Of a DNA stretch of 64,000 nt, positions 38,854-51,298 are shown one piece after another. The position numbers and the translations under genes were made by a program. This DNA comes from Neonectria sp. B-13. Taxonomy: Eukaryota > Ascomycota > Sordariomycetes > Hypocreales > Nectriaceae. The DNA is taken from assembly GCA_002682825.1 (NCBI GenBank), contig NOKP01000049.1:64010-128009 (forward strand), given 5' to 3'. Below the pieces are notes generated by a model. That model searched no databases, was not told the DNA's origin, and saw nothing but the letters and a program-made list of their open reading frames with translations. Positions within the stretch are counted from its first letter, which is position 1. Every line of letters begins with the position of its first letter.

Positions 38854-41800
38854 GGCGGCGAAGCCACCGGCGACATTGGCAGGGAGGGCGGTCCTTGGGT
38901 AGATGGATGCGGGACTGGAACCGGTTCCGTTGGGTTGATGGCCGATCTTTTCTTGGGAGGCTTTGGCGGCCGTACGATATCACCAGTGTGGATTCGCGAC
39001 GGTGATCGGTGAGATGATGTATGGAGTTTGGGGATCACCGAGAAAGTTTCTGGAGGCGTCAGCACGGACGCGCGGGAAAGCCAGCCAGTTGCCAGGGCTG
39101 GGCATAATGGGAAACTTCAAACGAGAAGGGGTACACTACGAAGTACGAGTTTGCGATTGTGGCAGTGCTTGGCCGAGAACACCTCAGCTCGCGCATGCCG
39201 GGCGTGCCTGGTGCCTTGTGCGCGGGTTCCTGGTGCGGAAGAAGGGTTCAACGGCGTGGGAAAAAGGGACGATCATCTAGGAACATGGAACATGGAACAT
39301 GCAGCGGTCCTGGCGTGGATGCACGGGGCTTGGTTCCTGAGCAGGGGCTGAGAGGACCGGAGGTTTGACGTTCAGCACATGCACAGCACGGAACACACAT
39401 GCAGCACGCAGATGCAGGGCACAGCAGGCACAACAGGCACATACACATGGACATACACAGGCACAGCAAAGTCAAAGTACACACACCAACGGGGCTGCAA
39501 GAGAGCCGCAGAAACGAAGTTGGAGGAGCGTTTGGTGGGCTGTTGTCGAGCATGGGATGTGACGTGCAGCGCCACGGTGTTGGGCCCTCCAAATATCTTC
39601 CGAGACATTTCCCGTCCCAAAGAGGGACGCTCCGGCGGCGGAAACTGGGTAGGGGGAGTGGAGATGACTTGGTGGACCTGCTTTGGGTCTTAGAGGCTTG
39701 AGGCTTGGGGACCCGGCTGAATGTTTCCAGACCTTCTTCAGCGCGCAGGGAACCATTTTTCGCAAGGGGCCGGCCGCGTCAAACAAATCGCAGGAACGTT
39801 CCCGTTGTCTCAGATGTTGATATACTAGCTATGGCGCTACTCTTCGCCCGGCGCCGGTTCTTGGATTCTTGGTGGACTTGTGGAGCTACCATCTTGGTTC
39901 ATGACGAAAAAAGCGGGCTTTTCTTGCCGTTCCGAGGTTGAGAGGAGAGGAGAGAAACGCGCACCGGCAAAGCAGAAAGCAAACGCCGTTGGACGAGTCG
40001 GAACCAAGGAGAAGAAAAAGAAAACGGTGAAACAAACTTTCAGCCTTTGGACAGCGAACACGAGGAAAAACAGGGACGGGGCCCTAAAATTGGACCCCCC
40101 CCCCAGTGCCAGTGCAACTTATCAGTGGAGGTGGACTTGGAAGTGGGCGAGACAGAAACAAGAAAGCGGAAGCGGAAACAGGTACCGCCAAGTTGGGGGG
40201 AGACGAGGAACAGGATGATCCAGACACGGAAGCAGAGACGTCGAGAGAGTGCTTGCATCGCATGGGAGTCGGGAGAAGCAACGCCAGAGAAACAAAGACA
40301 AACGGCTGGAGAGGGAAACAATGATGAAGACAAACAACAACGACGCCCTCTCTATTTGTTTTAATATGTTTTATACTTTTTTTTGGCCTTGACTTGGCAT
40401 TGTACAGTAACCTACTATTATTATCACTCTTGTCAATAGCAGAAAGCAATGTTTATAATTGCTCCTTACCTACCTCCTCCGTACTCCAGGATCCAGACAA
40501 ATAATTGGGACAAGGTAGCACAAGGAAAGATATACATATCACGTGCTGCATGGATGCATGTTATACGGACTCGGATTGTACGACGACACGCACTACACGA
40601 CGATATGCACGACCCAGGTTGTACAAGAATGACTTCATTTTAATTTCATCGCTCAGAGCCAGCCACCAGATTTAGCCTCTAACCTGGGGGCGGGCTATTC
40701 CAGAAATAGAAGTCACCTCGTCACCCTTTGGTCCGTCCGAATGTCCTTGTGCTGTGTTGAAGCAGGAAGCAGCGGCAGTGACAGCATCCTAAAGGCAGAC
40801 AACAACGCAACTCTCTCTATCAAGTGGCAAGACGGTCAGGAGTTTCGTTAGTCGCCCCTGGGCGGTTCCCCCTTTCCTGGGGGTGGAGGATTTCATACTT
40901 TGTTCTCTCTCCTTTCGTTGCCGCGGGATGTAACGCTGGAGGAGAAAAAAGAGCGCAATGACGAGGGAGGACCAACACGCAGAAAACACGGGACGGAGAG
41001 AGCGAAGATGTTGGGTTGTGGTATCCGCATATCTGGGGGGACTTGCTACACCTGACCCGCGAGGGCGTCACCTTAGGGGTCGCCACAAGAAAGCCGCGGC
41101 GCCAATCCGTCAATCTGGCGGCGCAATCAGTCTATGACTCGAAAAGCTGCATCAACTGCAATGCGGCAATGTCATGGCCAGCGTCTGTCTAAGTCTGTGG
41201 ATTTTGCCGAGTGGTTTCTGGCGGCAAAGCTGGAGAACGGGACGGCGGACTGACACATTAATAATCGAGGGAAAGAATCCACCTGATGGATTTGGATAGC
41301 CCGGGCTAGCAGTAGAGCCGGGGGGAAGCTTGAGCAGACTGGGCATGGGTCTAAGACTAGAGACCGACGAGTGGAATCGAGCCGTGCGCGCGCCTTTTCG
41401 CCTTCTCGAACTCTGAGCGAGGAAAAGATGCGAAATGACAATTTCACAGAGGACTGGCTCGGGGGCCTTGGGGAACCAATGGAGCGGCGGGATGTGCGCA
41501 GGGATTGGGAATGGATCATGGATGGGATCATGGATGTGTGGCCCCAGGTTGTGCTCTGTTCCTTTGGACTTCGGTACAATGCCTTGTTGGAGCCTTCCAT
41601 CAGCGGGCTGGGTCAGCACCGATTTGCACTGCTGCTACGGCAATTGCCGCAGGGAGCCCTCCGTCCCGCCGATTCTGACCTGATGGAACCCCCCTCTATC
41701 CGTGTCTGAAGGTGCTGATGCGCCCACAACAAGGAGGGAGATGATCTCATCCGGGTGGGTTGCTGGTGTTGGTACCGGGGGAGGAAACGTGGGAAAAACG

Positions 41801-42249
41801 ATGGAACCGATGGATGATGAATGATGACGGGATAGGCCTAGGCGCCCCAACAAGCCTCCTCTAGGTGCTCCCCCGGCCGGTGGTTCCTGGTGCTGTCCCA
41901 AGGATCTTGGGCCTAAGACCAACAGAGCCAAGTCTGGACAGTCTAGACGGGCGAGCCTGGGCTAGGCTGCGACAGAAGCTCGGGGACCATGGATGACGAT
42001 GCGATGGATCCTGGCTGACATTGAACCATGATGGATCATGATTGCTGATGGATGCTGATGGGGGCACGTCAGAAGAGCGGGGCTAGTAGAGAAAAGTGTC
42101 CGGGCCAGAGCGCGAGGAAGGGAAGGGAGATACGGGTTCTGATAGAGAGAGCTGTAGCCAAGATTGCAAAGGGGGAGGCTGTGTGCATTACAACGACACG
42201 CAGCGACACGCAAATGTCGACAACGCAGCGGTTGACACGCAGACAATGC

Positions 42250-42275
42250 AGACACACACAGACACACACACACAC
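42250..42275. repeat. AC dinucleotide microsatellite
   Basis: Interrupted (AC)n run with single AGAC units, non-coding. Confidence 0.8.
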
Positions 42276-43432
42276 GGCAAACTAATTATGGACGTTGAAT
42301 GGATGGATGGAAAGACGAGATACCTTACCTGGATGAGTCGGATGACGAGGCACCACAACTGGATGGATGGTCTGTACTCAGACGCACCCCTCCTTTGGGC
42401 CACTCTGGATCCCTCTGACCCGCGTGTAAAAAGCCATGATCCATTAGCCAGGGGGGGGAGGAAAAGCAAGAGGGGAACAATTGCGCGCCCCCGGCAGATC
42501 TATCTCCTGGATTGAGAGTGGGCTCCTGGGCTGGGAACAACGGCCGCCACTGGGCCTCGCTGGGCCCGGGTCGCAGACAAAGTCGACGGCTTCCGCTTAG
42601 CACACCAACGAGAGGCCTGGCTTCAAGCCCGGTTACAGACCCGGCGCAAGCCAGCCAAGACGAGCCAAGCCTTGTCTCTCGCTGCTCGTGCTTTTCCTAG
42701 TGAAAGTCTAGAGCATCATAAGATGACGGCAAGATTTAGCGTCACCCTCCCGGCCGGGACGAGGGGTCATGATTGGCGGGAAACCCACGGCCGCCATCGG
42801 CCCCCGTTTCGAAACGCTCGGCGTGGGATTTTGAAAGAAACTCTCTCTCTGTCACTCAGCTTTCACAGTGAGAGAGAGGAAAAAGGCATCGGGTGTGTGT
42901 GGTTGGGTTGGTTGGTTGGTGGGTGTGGCCCTGGTTGTTGTGTTTGTTTCAGGTACGCCTGTTCCTGGTGCGACGGGAGAGGCAGAAGACTTGTCCCAAA
43001 AAAAGAAGAGGGCTGGCGCCCAGTCTGCATTGCATCTTTTTGCTGGACGTGCGCGCACCCGTAAGGTAAGGATGTCTGGAGAGAGAGCGCAGTAGAGAGA
43101 AACAGTCAACCAGTCCGCAAGTCAGTCGGTGTGCGCAACCAAGAGAAAGAGAGCGCGGGATCTTTGTCGTTGTGCTATGGTATGCGTCCACGCCCCCCTT
43201 TCCCCCCCATCCCTCCTATTTTTCCCTTGATCTTGGGTGCTTTTGTTTTGTTTTCCCGTTCTACTATTACATACCGGCATAGTTCATTACCGACAGGCTT
43301 CGGAGGTTAGGAGAAATGACCGTATTAATAAACACCCAGCGATATAGGAATTTACACAAAAAAAAAGGACACTACCAGACCAAAGCGGTAGAGAGGGCCG
43401 AGAATGACGTGACGAACACACACACGCGCAGG

Positions 43433-43450
43433 TGATTGATTGATTGATTG
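43433..43450. repeat. GATT tetranucleotide repeat
   Basis: About four and a half GATT/TGAT units, non-coding. Confidence 0.8.
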
Positions 43451-46069
43451 ACGACAAAAGTCAGACACGCAGAGAGATGCCCACTACCCACGGGTCAGAC
43501 CGACGGGGCTAGCTCGTGGCATGGGGTTCGGAGGACGAATGGACGCCGGACAGTGTTGCTGTGCAAGTCGCTAGAGGAGAGCTGGCGGGGGCGGAATGAC
43601 CTCAGTTCAGCGGCGCAGGGGTACGATGCGAGTGAAGCGTCTCTGAAGCGCCATGGCGACGATGATGACAATGAGATCGGCTACCTATCGGCAAGCAACC
43701 ACTCAGTGGATTGGACTAGGTAAGTGGCTCGGCCTTACCTCCTCCCCGCGTCTGTCTTCCTTTCCCCGTATCTTTGGCTCTTTAATTAATCGAGAACACG
43801 AGCACCCGTTCTCCTGCTTGCTTCTCTCTTCTTCAGTATGACACGGGCCTGGGAGCCTCCATTCTAGCACATTTCGGGGGTTGTCTCGGATCCCGGACAA
43901 AATCCCAGGCCCCCCTCCCACTCCCCAGTGCCATGGACCCTGCCTACTCTCGTAGCCCCATTTCGCGCTTCGCCCCCCCAGGGATTGAGATCCATAACCA
44001 AATCCATGCTCGGGTGAGGGACCCCTGCTTCTGCTCTGGGCCTCTTCCGTTGATGGATTTCGAGTCTCGGAGCGAGTTGACTAGGATAGCGACTTGGTCG
44101 CACTCTCCTGTATGCAAAATATTAGAGGAGAGACAACAGCAACAGCAACAGGAACAGGACCGGGAACAGGTTGCGGGCTGTTGGTCTCCACCCCGGGATG
44201 ATCCATCCACCATGCGAAATCCACCCTTCGGTTCCCATCACGCACAGGCTCAGCCAGGGCAAGACAATCAATCCCCTTTGGTCGTTGAGCGGGCAGATGT
44301 GCGGAGAGAGAGGGACCAAATCTAGGTTGTTATCCTCTGAGTTTGTACGTAGTATTCGTACAGTAGTGTATCTCCTTGCCGGACATGTTCCTCCCCTGTA
44401 CGAAGCATCTCCATTCTCCATATCGTGCGTGCCCTGAACTGATCAACGGCAAAGAACCAGTGAATCATCCCGGCCCGACACGATGGGCGAGGCAAGGCAT
44501 TCCAAAAGGTCAAAGACAACATCTCACCTCACACATGGATGCGGCACCGCCCGCTCGATCGAGTTTTTAGTGTCTTACTCAGTGGCTTCCCCAACTGTCG
44601 CTACTGTCGCTGTCTATCTCGTACTCAATCGGCGTACCTGACTGCAGGTACTGCTGCTGTCCTCGCCACCATTTCCTTGTGCTCGATACGGGTGAGTCTG
44701 TGTGTTCAACAGGAAAAAAAGAGGGTTCCACAGACCACAGACCCCCAGCTGGAAACAAGCCACCAGACGCACGACTCTTTCCCTCTCCAGTTCCCCGGTG
44801 TGCCTTTTTTTGGGTTGTGGGCAATATAGCAGCGGCTGCCATAGCACGGATTGCCCTGACGTGCGGGCATCATCCCCCCGTGACAGACACCTGGAAGCTG
44901 GAGAGGGGACCTGACACAGAAGGGGGGGCGTGCAGGGCGCCTGTAGCCACTGTGGCACGGCGTAAGACTTTCTGCGGGTTGCGCTGTGTGGTTATGAGTG
45001 CGTCTGCGTTGCTGCACGAATGCCGTATCGTATCGTGTGGGCAACGCGTGAGTGGGCGCCGTCGCTGGGGGATCCAAGTTTGAGAGGAGCCCAGCCAGCC
45101 CACTGCAGCGCCAAAAGCCCGAGCCCCGAGCCCATGGGAAGAAGGGAGGAGAGAGGAGAGAACGACGGCGTGTTTCTCGCACACCCACCCAACCCAGTCC
45201 ACACCACGCCCCCCCTAAAAAGGGATCTAATTATGTTCGGAGAAATATGCCAACGCCCGACAGACCAGACACTGAAGAAGGTGCGTGCGTGCGAGGAACA
45301 GAACGCGAGAGAGAGCCTCGCTACGGAGTCCCGGAGTACGAAGTACGTACCTAGGAATACCTTGTCTTGCCTTGCCTTACCTTACTGCGCGCATGCATGC
45401 TATGATCCTGTCCCTGACCAGTCCCTGGGGTGTCCCTGGCCTGGGTATCCCATCCTTGTCCGTGCCTTCCCACGCTTGGCGTTCCTTCCTTTCCACTCCT
45501 ACTCGGCCCCTTCCTCCTTCTTCCTCTCCTCTCCTGGCTCCTGGCTCCCGGCTCCTGGCTCCTGGTCTCGCTCTACTTCGTACTCCTGCCTTCCTCTCCT
45601 CCTGTCCTCGCTCCCGTCTCCTCCCCTCCTTCGTCTAGGTACCTGCTTTCACTTTCACTTCCACTTCACTCCTTCCTTCTCGTCTACTTTTCACTCCTCC
45701 CACTCCCCTCCTGCTTCCATCGCCCACTCCCTCCTCCAAGCCTCGCTCTCTAATCTAACCTCTCCAACTCTCCCACCCACACTTGTCCCTCTCCTCTCTC
45801 CTCCTCTTTTCCACCCGCTCATACAATTACATCCCTCCGGTCATCACACACATTTCTTGTGTGTGTTGCCTTCCATCGTCGTCGGCTCGTCCACACCACA
45901 CTCGCTTGAATTAACAAAAACAACTTCTTTTTTTGCTTGGACGCAAGCCCGTTCGCACGCACTCACCAACAAAGTAGCAAGCAAGCAACCGCAACTTGCA
46001 ACCCACGCTCGCTCTAGTCTCTCGTTCATTCACTCGCTCTTCTCTTCTTCGTCGCTTTTGAACCGCCAG

Positions 46070-46078
46070 ATGTGGTAA
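46070..46078 (+). promoter_or_regulatory. minimal uORF (ATG TGG TAA) before the C2H2 gene
   Basis: A two-codon upstream ORF ends 9 nt before the main ATG at 46088. Its start has A at... position -1 to -3 reading CAG-proximal CC context, so it is only moderately favourable. Such start-stop-like elements can lower translation of the main frame. Whether it lies in the mature leader depends on the transcription start, which I cannot see. Confidence 0.45.
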
Positions 46079-46087
46079 GAGCGGGTC

Positions 46088-48107
46088 ATGGATCAGAGTC
46101 AGAGTCCTCATCAGCAAAACCATCAGCTACAGCACGAACAGCAACAACATCCGATCATGTCTTCTCAACACCCGAGCCCGTCGCCGCCCCAGATGCACGA
46201 CAATTCCCACCCCAGAGATGTTCTCGCCGAGGCTAGGAAGAATCTCCAGGTCCTGATCGATTCGGGCCTTTCCAAGGACCTTCTTCACCAATGGGTTGAC
46301 GAAAGCCAATCGCTACAGCTCGCTATGGCTCAACAACAGCAACAACAGCAGCAGCAGCAGCTTCCGCAGCAGCAGGCGCCTCAACAACTCGCGCAGCAGC
46401 TCCCACAACAGCTCCAGCTCCAGCAGCAGCATCAGCAGCAGCATCAGCAACAGTCGCTCGTTAACCACCAGCAACAGCAACAACAGGCCAGCTTCGTGCC
46501 ACCGCCACCCATGCGATGCCCGCCACCTCCTCCTGTCCAAGTTGTCCCGATCTCGACTGTTACCACGCCGACCAGCACCCACACCTCGACGACCACTTCG
46601 CCTCCCACCGACATCAAAGTTGAAGCTCTCCCCGAGGACGTTTCTTGTACGTCTCTATTGTTCTCTCCCTTCATCAGGTTCTGTTTTTGTGGTTGCGTCT
46701 CATCGCGCCTCGCCATACTGTGCCGAGTCGTCGACATGATCTGACCATTTGTGTTGTGTAGCCATCTTCATGCCTCCTTCGGCCCCTTTTAGCCATCGCC
46801 CTCGGATTTCCGTTTCGTCGACGTCCTCCGGCTCATCCGGTCATGCCTCCATCTGGTCCACGAATTCGGGACAGTCCTCCCTCTCCTGGCAGTCGACCTC
46901 GACTTGCGCTAGATCGCAGGCGCCGCTGCCCCTTCCCCCGACGACTCCCGTCTCCGGGCCCCTCGGGGCACCCGTCGGCACCACCGGCAAGACCAATATC
47001 TACTGGTGCACATCGTGCGAGACTAGCTTCAAGCGCAAGTACGACTGGAAACGCCACGAGGACGAGTTTCACGAGCGCTGGCGCAAGTACCCTTGCCCCG
47101 AGCCTGGTTGCAACCGCAGCTTCTGGGGCTCCAACTCGTTCAACCAGCATCACAAGCAGTGCCACGGCTGCAAGACGTGCCCTCACGCCGAGAAGGTGGT
47201 CAAGTTCCTCCGCAAGCGCAAGTATTGGGCGTGTGGTTTCTGCTCTGCTCTGCACCCAGCTCGCGAGCGCCATGTTGAGCACGTGGCTCGCCATTTCGAG
47301 TCTGGCATGACCAAGGGTGACTGGATGCACTCGCGCGTCGTTTACGGTCTCCTCCATCAACCCCTCATTCACGAGGCTTGGGATGCTCTCGTTATCAGCA
47401 AGCAGCCCGAGTACAACGGCCGTCGACCCCAGTTCAGCTGGCACCCCAGCAAGACCGGCCGTGCACAGGGCTTCCTCGAAAACGAGAACCCGGGCCAGTT
47501 GCAGGATTTGCTCGAGTTCTTCTCTGGCGACGAGGGCGAGGCTCAGTGGATTGTCAGCGTCGCGTACGATCTCGCTGACATTGTTCTTACCTCGGCGCCC
47601 ATCCCTTCCCCGCAGTACTCGCATGCTAGCCTGACGCCTCAAGGCTTCGACCCTCGCATGTCCTTCATGACCCTCCCGACCCAGGCCTCCCACCAGTCGA
47701 TGATGCCCTCACCGGACCCATCGCAGCAGAACCCCTTTTCGACACCCTTCCGCAATACGATCCTCGTACCCTCACAACCGTTCCCTTCGGCGCGACACTC
47801 GCCCGACTCGACCTCTCACTCGCCCTTGGCGTCATCTACTTCTCCCCTGATGCCGCCCCCCGTGCCGTCGCCTCTTGACAAGCGTGAGCTGCCGCCACCA
47901 CCGTCCCACGCTCAGGAGGCTGGTGACTCAATGATGGACTTCGAATACTCTCCCGCGCCTGTCGTATTTGACGATTGGGAGAGCCTCGCTGGTGCTGTCA
48001 TGGAGCAACAGACGACACCGACACAGCAACACCAGCAGCACAACGGCGCCCCACAGGCTGACTGGGGCATGGTGCAATATTTCAATGATCCTCGAGTCAC
48101 TTCATGA
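46088..48107 (+). CDS. C2H2 zinc-finger regulator with polyglutamine arm
   Basis: Two coding exons (46088-46646, 46762-48107) give 634 residues; the 115-bp intron has a GTACGT donor and joins PEDVS to SIFMPPSAP. Residues about 77-140 are glutamine-rich with runs of up to ten Q, then Pro/Thr-rich. The zinc-finger block is at about 264-345: a first finger C-x2-C-x12-H-x4-H in WCTSCETSFKRK, a second CPEPGCNRSFWG..H, a His/Cys-rich connector (CHGCKTCPH), and a third CGFCSALH..H finger. A conserved fungal extension follows (WMHSRVVYGLLHQPLIHEAWD, then FSWHPSKTGRAQGF and a DLLEFF helix). The C-terminus is Pro/Ser-rich with a second short Q/H tract. This is a nuclear DNA-binding protein by fold. I know this architecture from fungal hypothetical C2H2 proteins but cannot name target genes. 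Confidence 0.87.
46325..46490 (+). repeat. CAG/CAA repeat coding polyglutamine
   Basis: Mixed CAA/CAG codons encode Gln-rich tracts in exon 1 of the C2H2 gene. Mixing of the two codons suggests selection for the peptide as well as slippage. Confidence 0.85.
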
Positions 48108-49626
48108 GAGCTGAGCTCGATTTCGTCGAGCTGGCATCGTTTTCCCTCTTTGTATAGACGTCTCTGAGACGTCTGAAACTTCTTTTTTTGTTCACATGGC
48201 ATGCAACACCGAGGAGGGCCTGCCCATCAGTGGCCGCCCCCCTTTTTCATTGGATCGAACCCCGACCGACCGACTCGACCGACTCGACTTCGTGTCTGTG
48301 CAAGCACACATTTCCTTGTTTCGTCTTTTCTTTAGTAGATAATGATAATACCCCCCTTCGAGACGACAGGTGAGGGCGTCTGTCCTTTGTGTTTTTCTCT
48401 TCATATTTGTTCATAGCAGGTGTGGGATATGGGAACTTGTTGGGCTTCTTTATGTGCTGGTTAAAAAACGGAGTTGGAGGCATTCTGTCCTGTACCCCAC
48501 TATTTCCTTGGTTTGTGAGCTTGGGAATTCGATTGGATGGATGAGAGAAGAGAAGAGGGGAAGAAAGTATAGAAAGGAGAATAAGGAGACGAAGAAGAGG
48601 AGGAGAAGGAGGAGGAGGAGGAGGAAAGAGACATGAGAGTGGATCTACATGATGAATGGGCTTTCTTGACGTTGACGCATACATAGGGTGCTTCGGTACT
48701 CAGCCTGGTGTCATGGGGTATAAATGCCCGCTGTGTAAGATAAGATTAGGAAACGGAATGCAAAAGGCCCCGGACAAGATGATTTTCATATATCAGTTCA
48801 AGATGTGTGTGTGTGTGTGTGTGTGAGTGAAGGTGCGAGTGCATGCAAGGGGATGCTTCTATCAATTTGAAGGTATGGCAACTGGTGGTATGCAAGGGGG
48901 GCCTTGAGGAGAAACCGAGACGTGCATAATTCGTACCTGAGACAAGACAAGGCTGTTATGAAGATCATATTTTGTGAACTGGTGGCAAGACAACGTGGGT
49001 CTTGTTGAATATCTACCTGGCTTACATGTCTTGCTTAGACTGGCAGGTTGAAGTGTTTGTCTAACCAGGTGCCGGTTTAGGCGAGGTGAAATATGGGCAT
49101 GTTGGCTACAATGCTCAGGTATAATATGCATTCCCTGCTTGGCATGCAACGTCGAAGCCTCGAGACTCGTTTGACTGTAGGACAAGGCCATTCTTCAGAG
49201 TGTCAACTTAGTGGAGTCATGTTTGCACAAAGAACATATCCTGGAAGGTAGAACGCGAGCTCTGTAATGCGAACAAAGGGATGGCAAGTGTTGGCAGGCA
49301 TTTCTCTTCTGTTTGTCTGTGTTAGGTTTGAGCCAGGGTGACGCACTTGATTACTTGGATAACCCTTGGCCATGTTGAGAAAGGAGGAGGGGTTTGGGCT
49401 GTCACTGGGCTGTTTGTTTCATCTACCCAGCCAGTCTCGAGAACACGATCTCAACTTCAACGGACACACTTGGAAACCGCAACGATGAACACTTCCTGCA
49501 GTTCACAGAACATCTTTCCATGAGTATAAATGGCCTCCTCATTCCCTTCGAAACTTCCCCCCAATCCCTTCCGCCCTACCCACCCAAGGTTAACCTAACC
49601 AACGCAAACTGACCGAACCATCAACA
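48108..49626. other. intergenic, C2H2 to orphan gene
   Basis: The 3' region of the C2H2 gene and promoter of the next gene. It contains a purine-rich GGA run (about 48595-48632) and a GT dinucleotide repeat (about 48803-48825). No gene seen. Confidence 0.6.
48803..48825. repeat. GT dinucleotide microsatellite
   Basis: Eleven or so contiguous GT units in non-coding DNA. Confidence 0.85.
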
Positions 49627-50808
49627 ATGTCGTCCAAATCCGACCTGTCCACCAAGTCCCGATCTTCATCGACCAAGTCCAAATCCCCGTCCTTCATCGA
49701 CACGCTGGCCCTCGCCACAGCGCCCAAGGACGTCCGCGACGCCGTTCTCAAGCGCAAGTCGGACGAGACGAAGCGCCGCCGGCAGGCCGACGCCGGCACG
49801 ACGCCCGAGGCGGGTATGTTTCGGGAGCAGGCGACTCTATTGCCTGGGGAGTGGGTGCGGGGATGTTCCTCGTCGCCGGAGCCGTGGAAGGAGCCGGAGC
49901 GGCCGAAGACGCCCGGGGTTTGGAAGTATCAGGTCTTTGACGACGCTGACGACGGTAAGGCCCCAGACCGGCCGAGATATACGGAGGCTGATTTTGGTGA
50001 CATGGCGTCTGATGACTCGCCGAAGCCGTCGAGATATGAAGATCTCGCTTCCGCCGCCGAGTCCTTCGCCTCCGGGTCCCACTACTCCTCCTCCTCCGAG
50101 CCCGGGTCCCACTCATCCGCATCCCGATCCCAACCCTCCGGGTCCTGGCCGCGTCACTCGACTGCTAACCCGTCCCTCCCCCTCGTAGGCCGCTCTCTAA
50201 CTTCGACCACCAGTAGGCGACCATCCATCTTGTCCCGCGTCATGTCACGCCTCAAGTCCACCAAGCCAAAGCGCCCGCAAGCCGCCGTCCCGCCGCCGCC
50301 AGCTCTCAACCGCAGCAACTCATCGCCCAGCAGCCACAACACCCACCGCAGCGCATACTCGTACAACCCCGCCGCCGACGCCCTGTACGCGCACATCCCG
50401 CGGCAGCCGGGCCAGCACTTCCCCGGCGAGATCGTCGTCCACCGCGCCGCGAGCGACACGCGCCCGCGCATCGAGGTCTTCCCGCTGGCCGAAGCCGGAG
50501 CCGGAGCCGAAGCCAAGCCGCCGGCGCGGTACATCTCGCCGCAGGAAGTTGCGCAGGCGATACGCCAGAACGGAGCGCGCCGGGACAACGTCGTGGCGTG
50601 GCGCGGAGAAGTCGCGCCTCTCAAAGAGGAGAAGAAGGACGAGAAGCAACAGCAACGCCGCGAGAGTATGTTGACCGAGTGGCCTGGGCAGAGCGACGCG
50701 GGGATGTCCGACGATGGCATCGACTCGCAGATTCTTGGGCCCGAGGACAGCCTGAGTGCTTGCGAATTTGCCTCGAGGGAGAGGCCGAAGGGAAGCAGTA
50801 GTCATTGA
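49627..50808 (+). CDS. unrecognised disordered basic protein, single exon
   Basis: An uninterrupted 393-residue frame starts MSSKSDLSTK at 49627 (AACAATG context) and stops at 50808. I do not recognise the family. The protein is rich in Ser, Pro, Arg and Lys and looks largely disordered. Visible elements: a conserved-looking short block near residues 22-50 (FIDTLALATAPKDVRDAVLKRK); a GMFREQATLLPGEWVRG block; a KTPGVWKYQVFDD block; an STTSRRPSILSRVMSRLK basic segment near 200; and a C-terminal RYISPQEVAQAIRQ helix. No signal peptide or membrane span. GC-ending codon bias is strong and matches neighbours, which supports a real gene. Pezizomycotina-specific proteins with these blocks seem likely, but that is impression only. 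Confidence 0.75.
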   Translation: MSSKSDLSTKSRSSSTKSKSPSFIDTLALATAPKDVRDAVLKRKSDETKRRRQADAGTTPEAGMFREQATLLPGEWVRGCSSSPEPWKEPERPKTPGVWKYQVFDDADDGKAPDRPRYTEADFGDMASDDSPKPSRYEDLASAAESFASGSHYSSSSEPGSHSSASRSQPSGSWPRHSTANPSLPLVGRSLTSTTSRRPSILSRVMSRLKSTKPKRPQAAVPPPPALNRSNSSPSSHNTHRSAYSYNPAADALYAHIPRQPGQHFPGEIVVHRAASDTRPRIEVFPLAEAGAGAEAKPPARYISPQEVAQAIRQNGARRDNVVAWRGEVAPLKEEKKDEKQQQRRESMLTEWPGQSDAGMSDDGIDSQILGPEDSLSACEFASRERPKGSSSH

Positions 50809-51298
50809 GCGAGATCCGTAGTAGTATAGAGGTTGGTCCTCTTCACAGGTCGTAGTCTTATTAGCAGTAGGGATGATTTTGTAGCCAAGCAAGTCTCGAG
50901 TATAATGTAGTATCTATTCGTTAGCCAGTTAGTCCATCTTTAGAAAAAGAGATCTTAGACTTGTAGTGAGGTCCGTTCTCCTGTACACATGCGACCTGAT
51001 GAAGAACATGATCTGCTTGCTTCGCCTCTGCAACTATACTATACTGAGTATACGACGTTAACTTCACCCCATCATACACAACACCACACCATCCCATCTC
51101 ACGCAAAAACACTCTCTTCCAGGCACCCGAATACTTTCCACAGGGATATATGCGCCGCTCCAAGTTCACGGCCCAAGTTCCCGCCAATACAAGTCTAGAC
51201 GCCCAACACCCCGGCTTTCCAAGAACCCGCCGTGTCCAAAAAACACCCAATACAATCATCCCGTCAGCACTTCTCGTCATTTTCTCTGCCCCCGCTGC
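50809..51298. other. convergent 3' intergenic region
   Basis: About 490 bp between the stop of the orphan gene and the stop of SPT8, presumably both 3' UTRs. Relatively AT-rich, no gene seen. Confidence 0.65.

Larger units (their letters stand above)
38854..46087. other. 7.2-kb gene-poor region upstream of the C2H2 gene
   Basis: No supportable gene. The stretch has simple repeats (AC-rich at 39380-39490 and 42250-42275; GATT units at 43433-43450) and many short overlapping frames on both strands. From about 45480 to 46060 it is highly pyrimidine-rich and probably forms the promoter and leader of the C2H2 gene. A 352-codon open frame over 45020-46078 is a by-product of this composition. Confidence 0.6.

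Noticed and set aside
45020..46078. 352-codon plus-strand frame upstream of the C2H2 gene
   Set aside because: Ser/Pro/Leu-rich translation of pyrimidine-rich leader DNA, with no domain and no coding bias.
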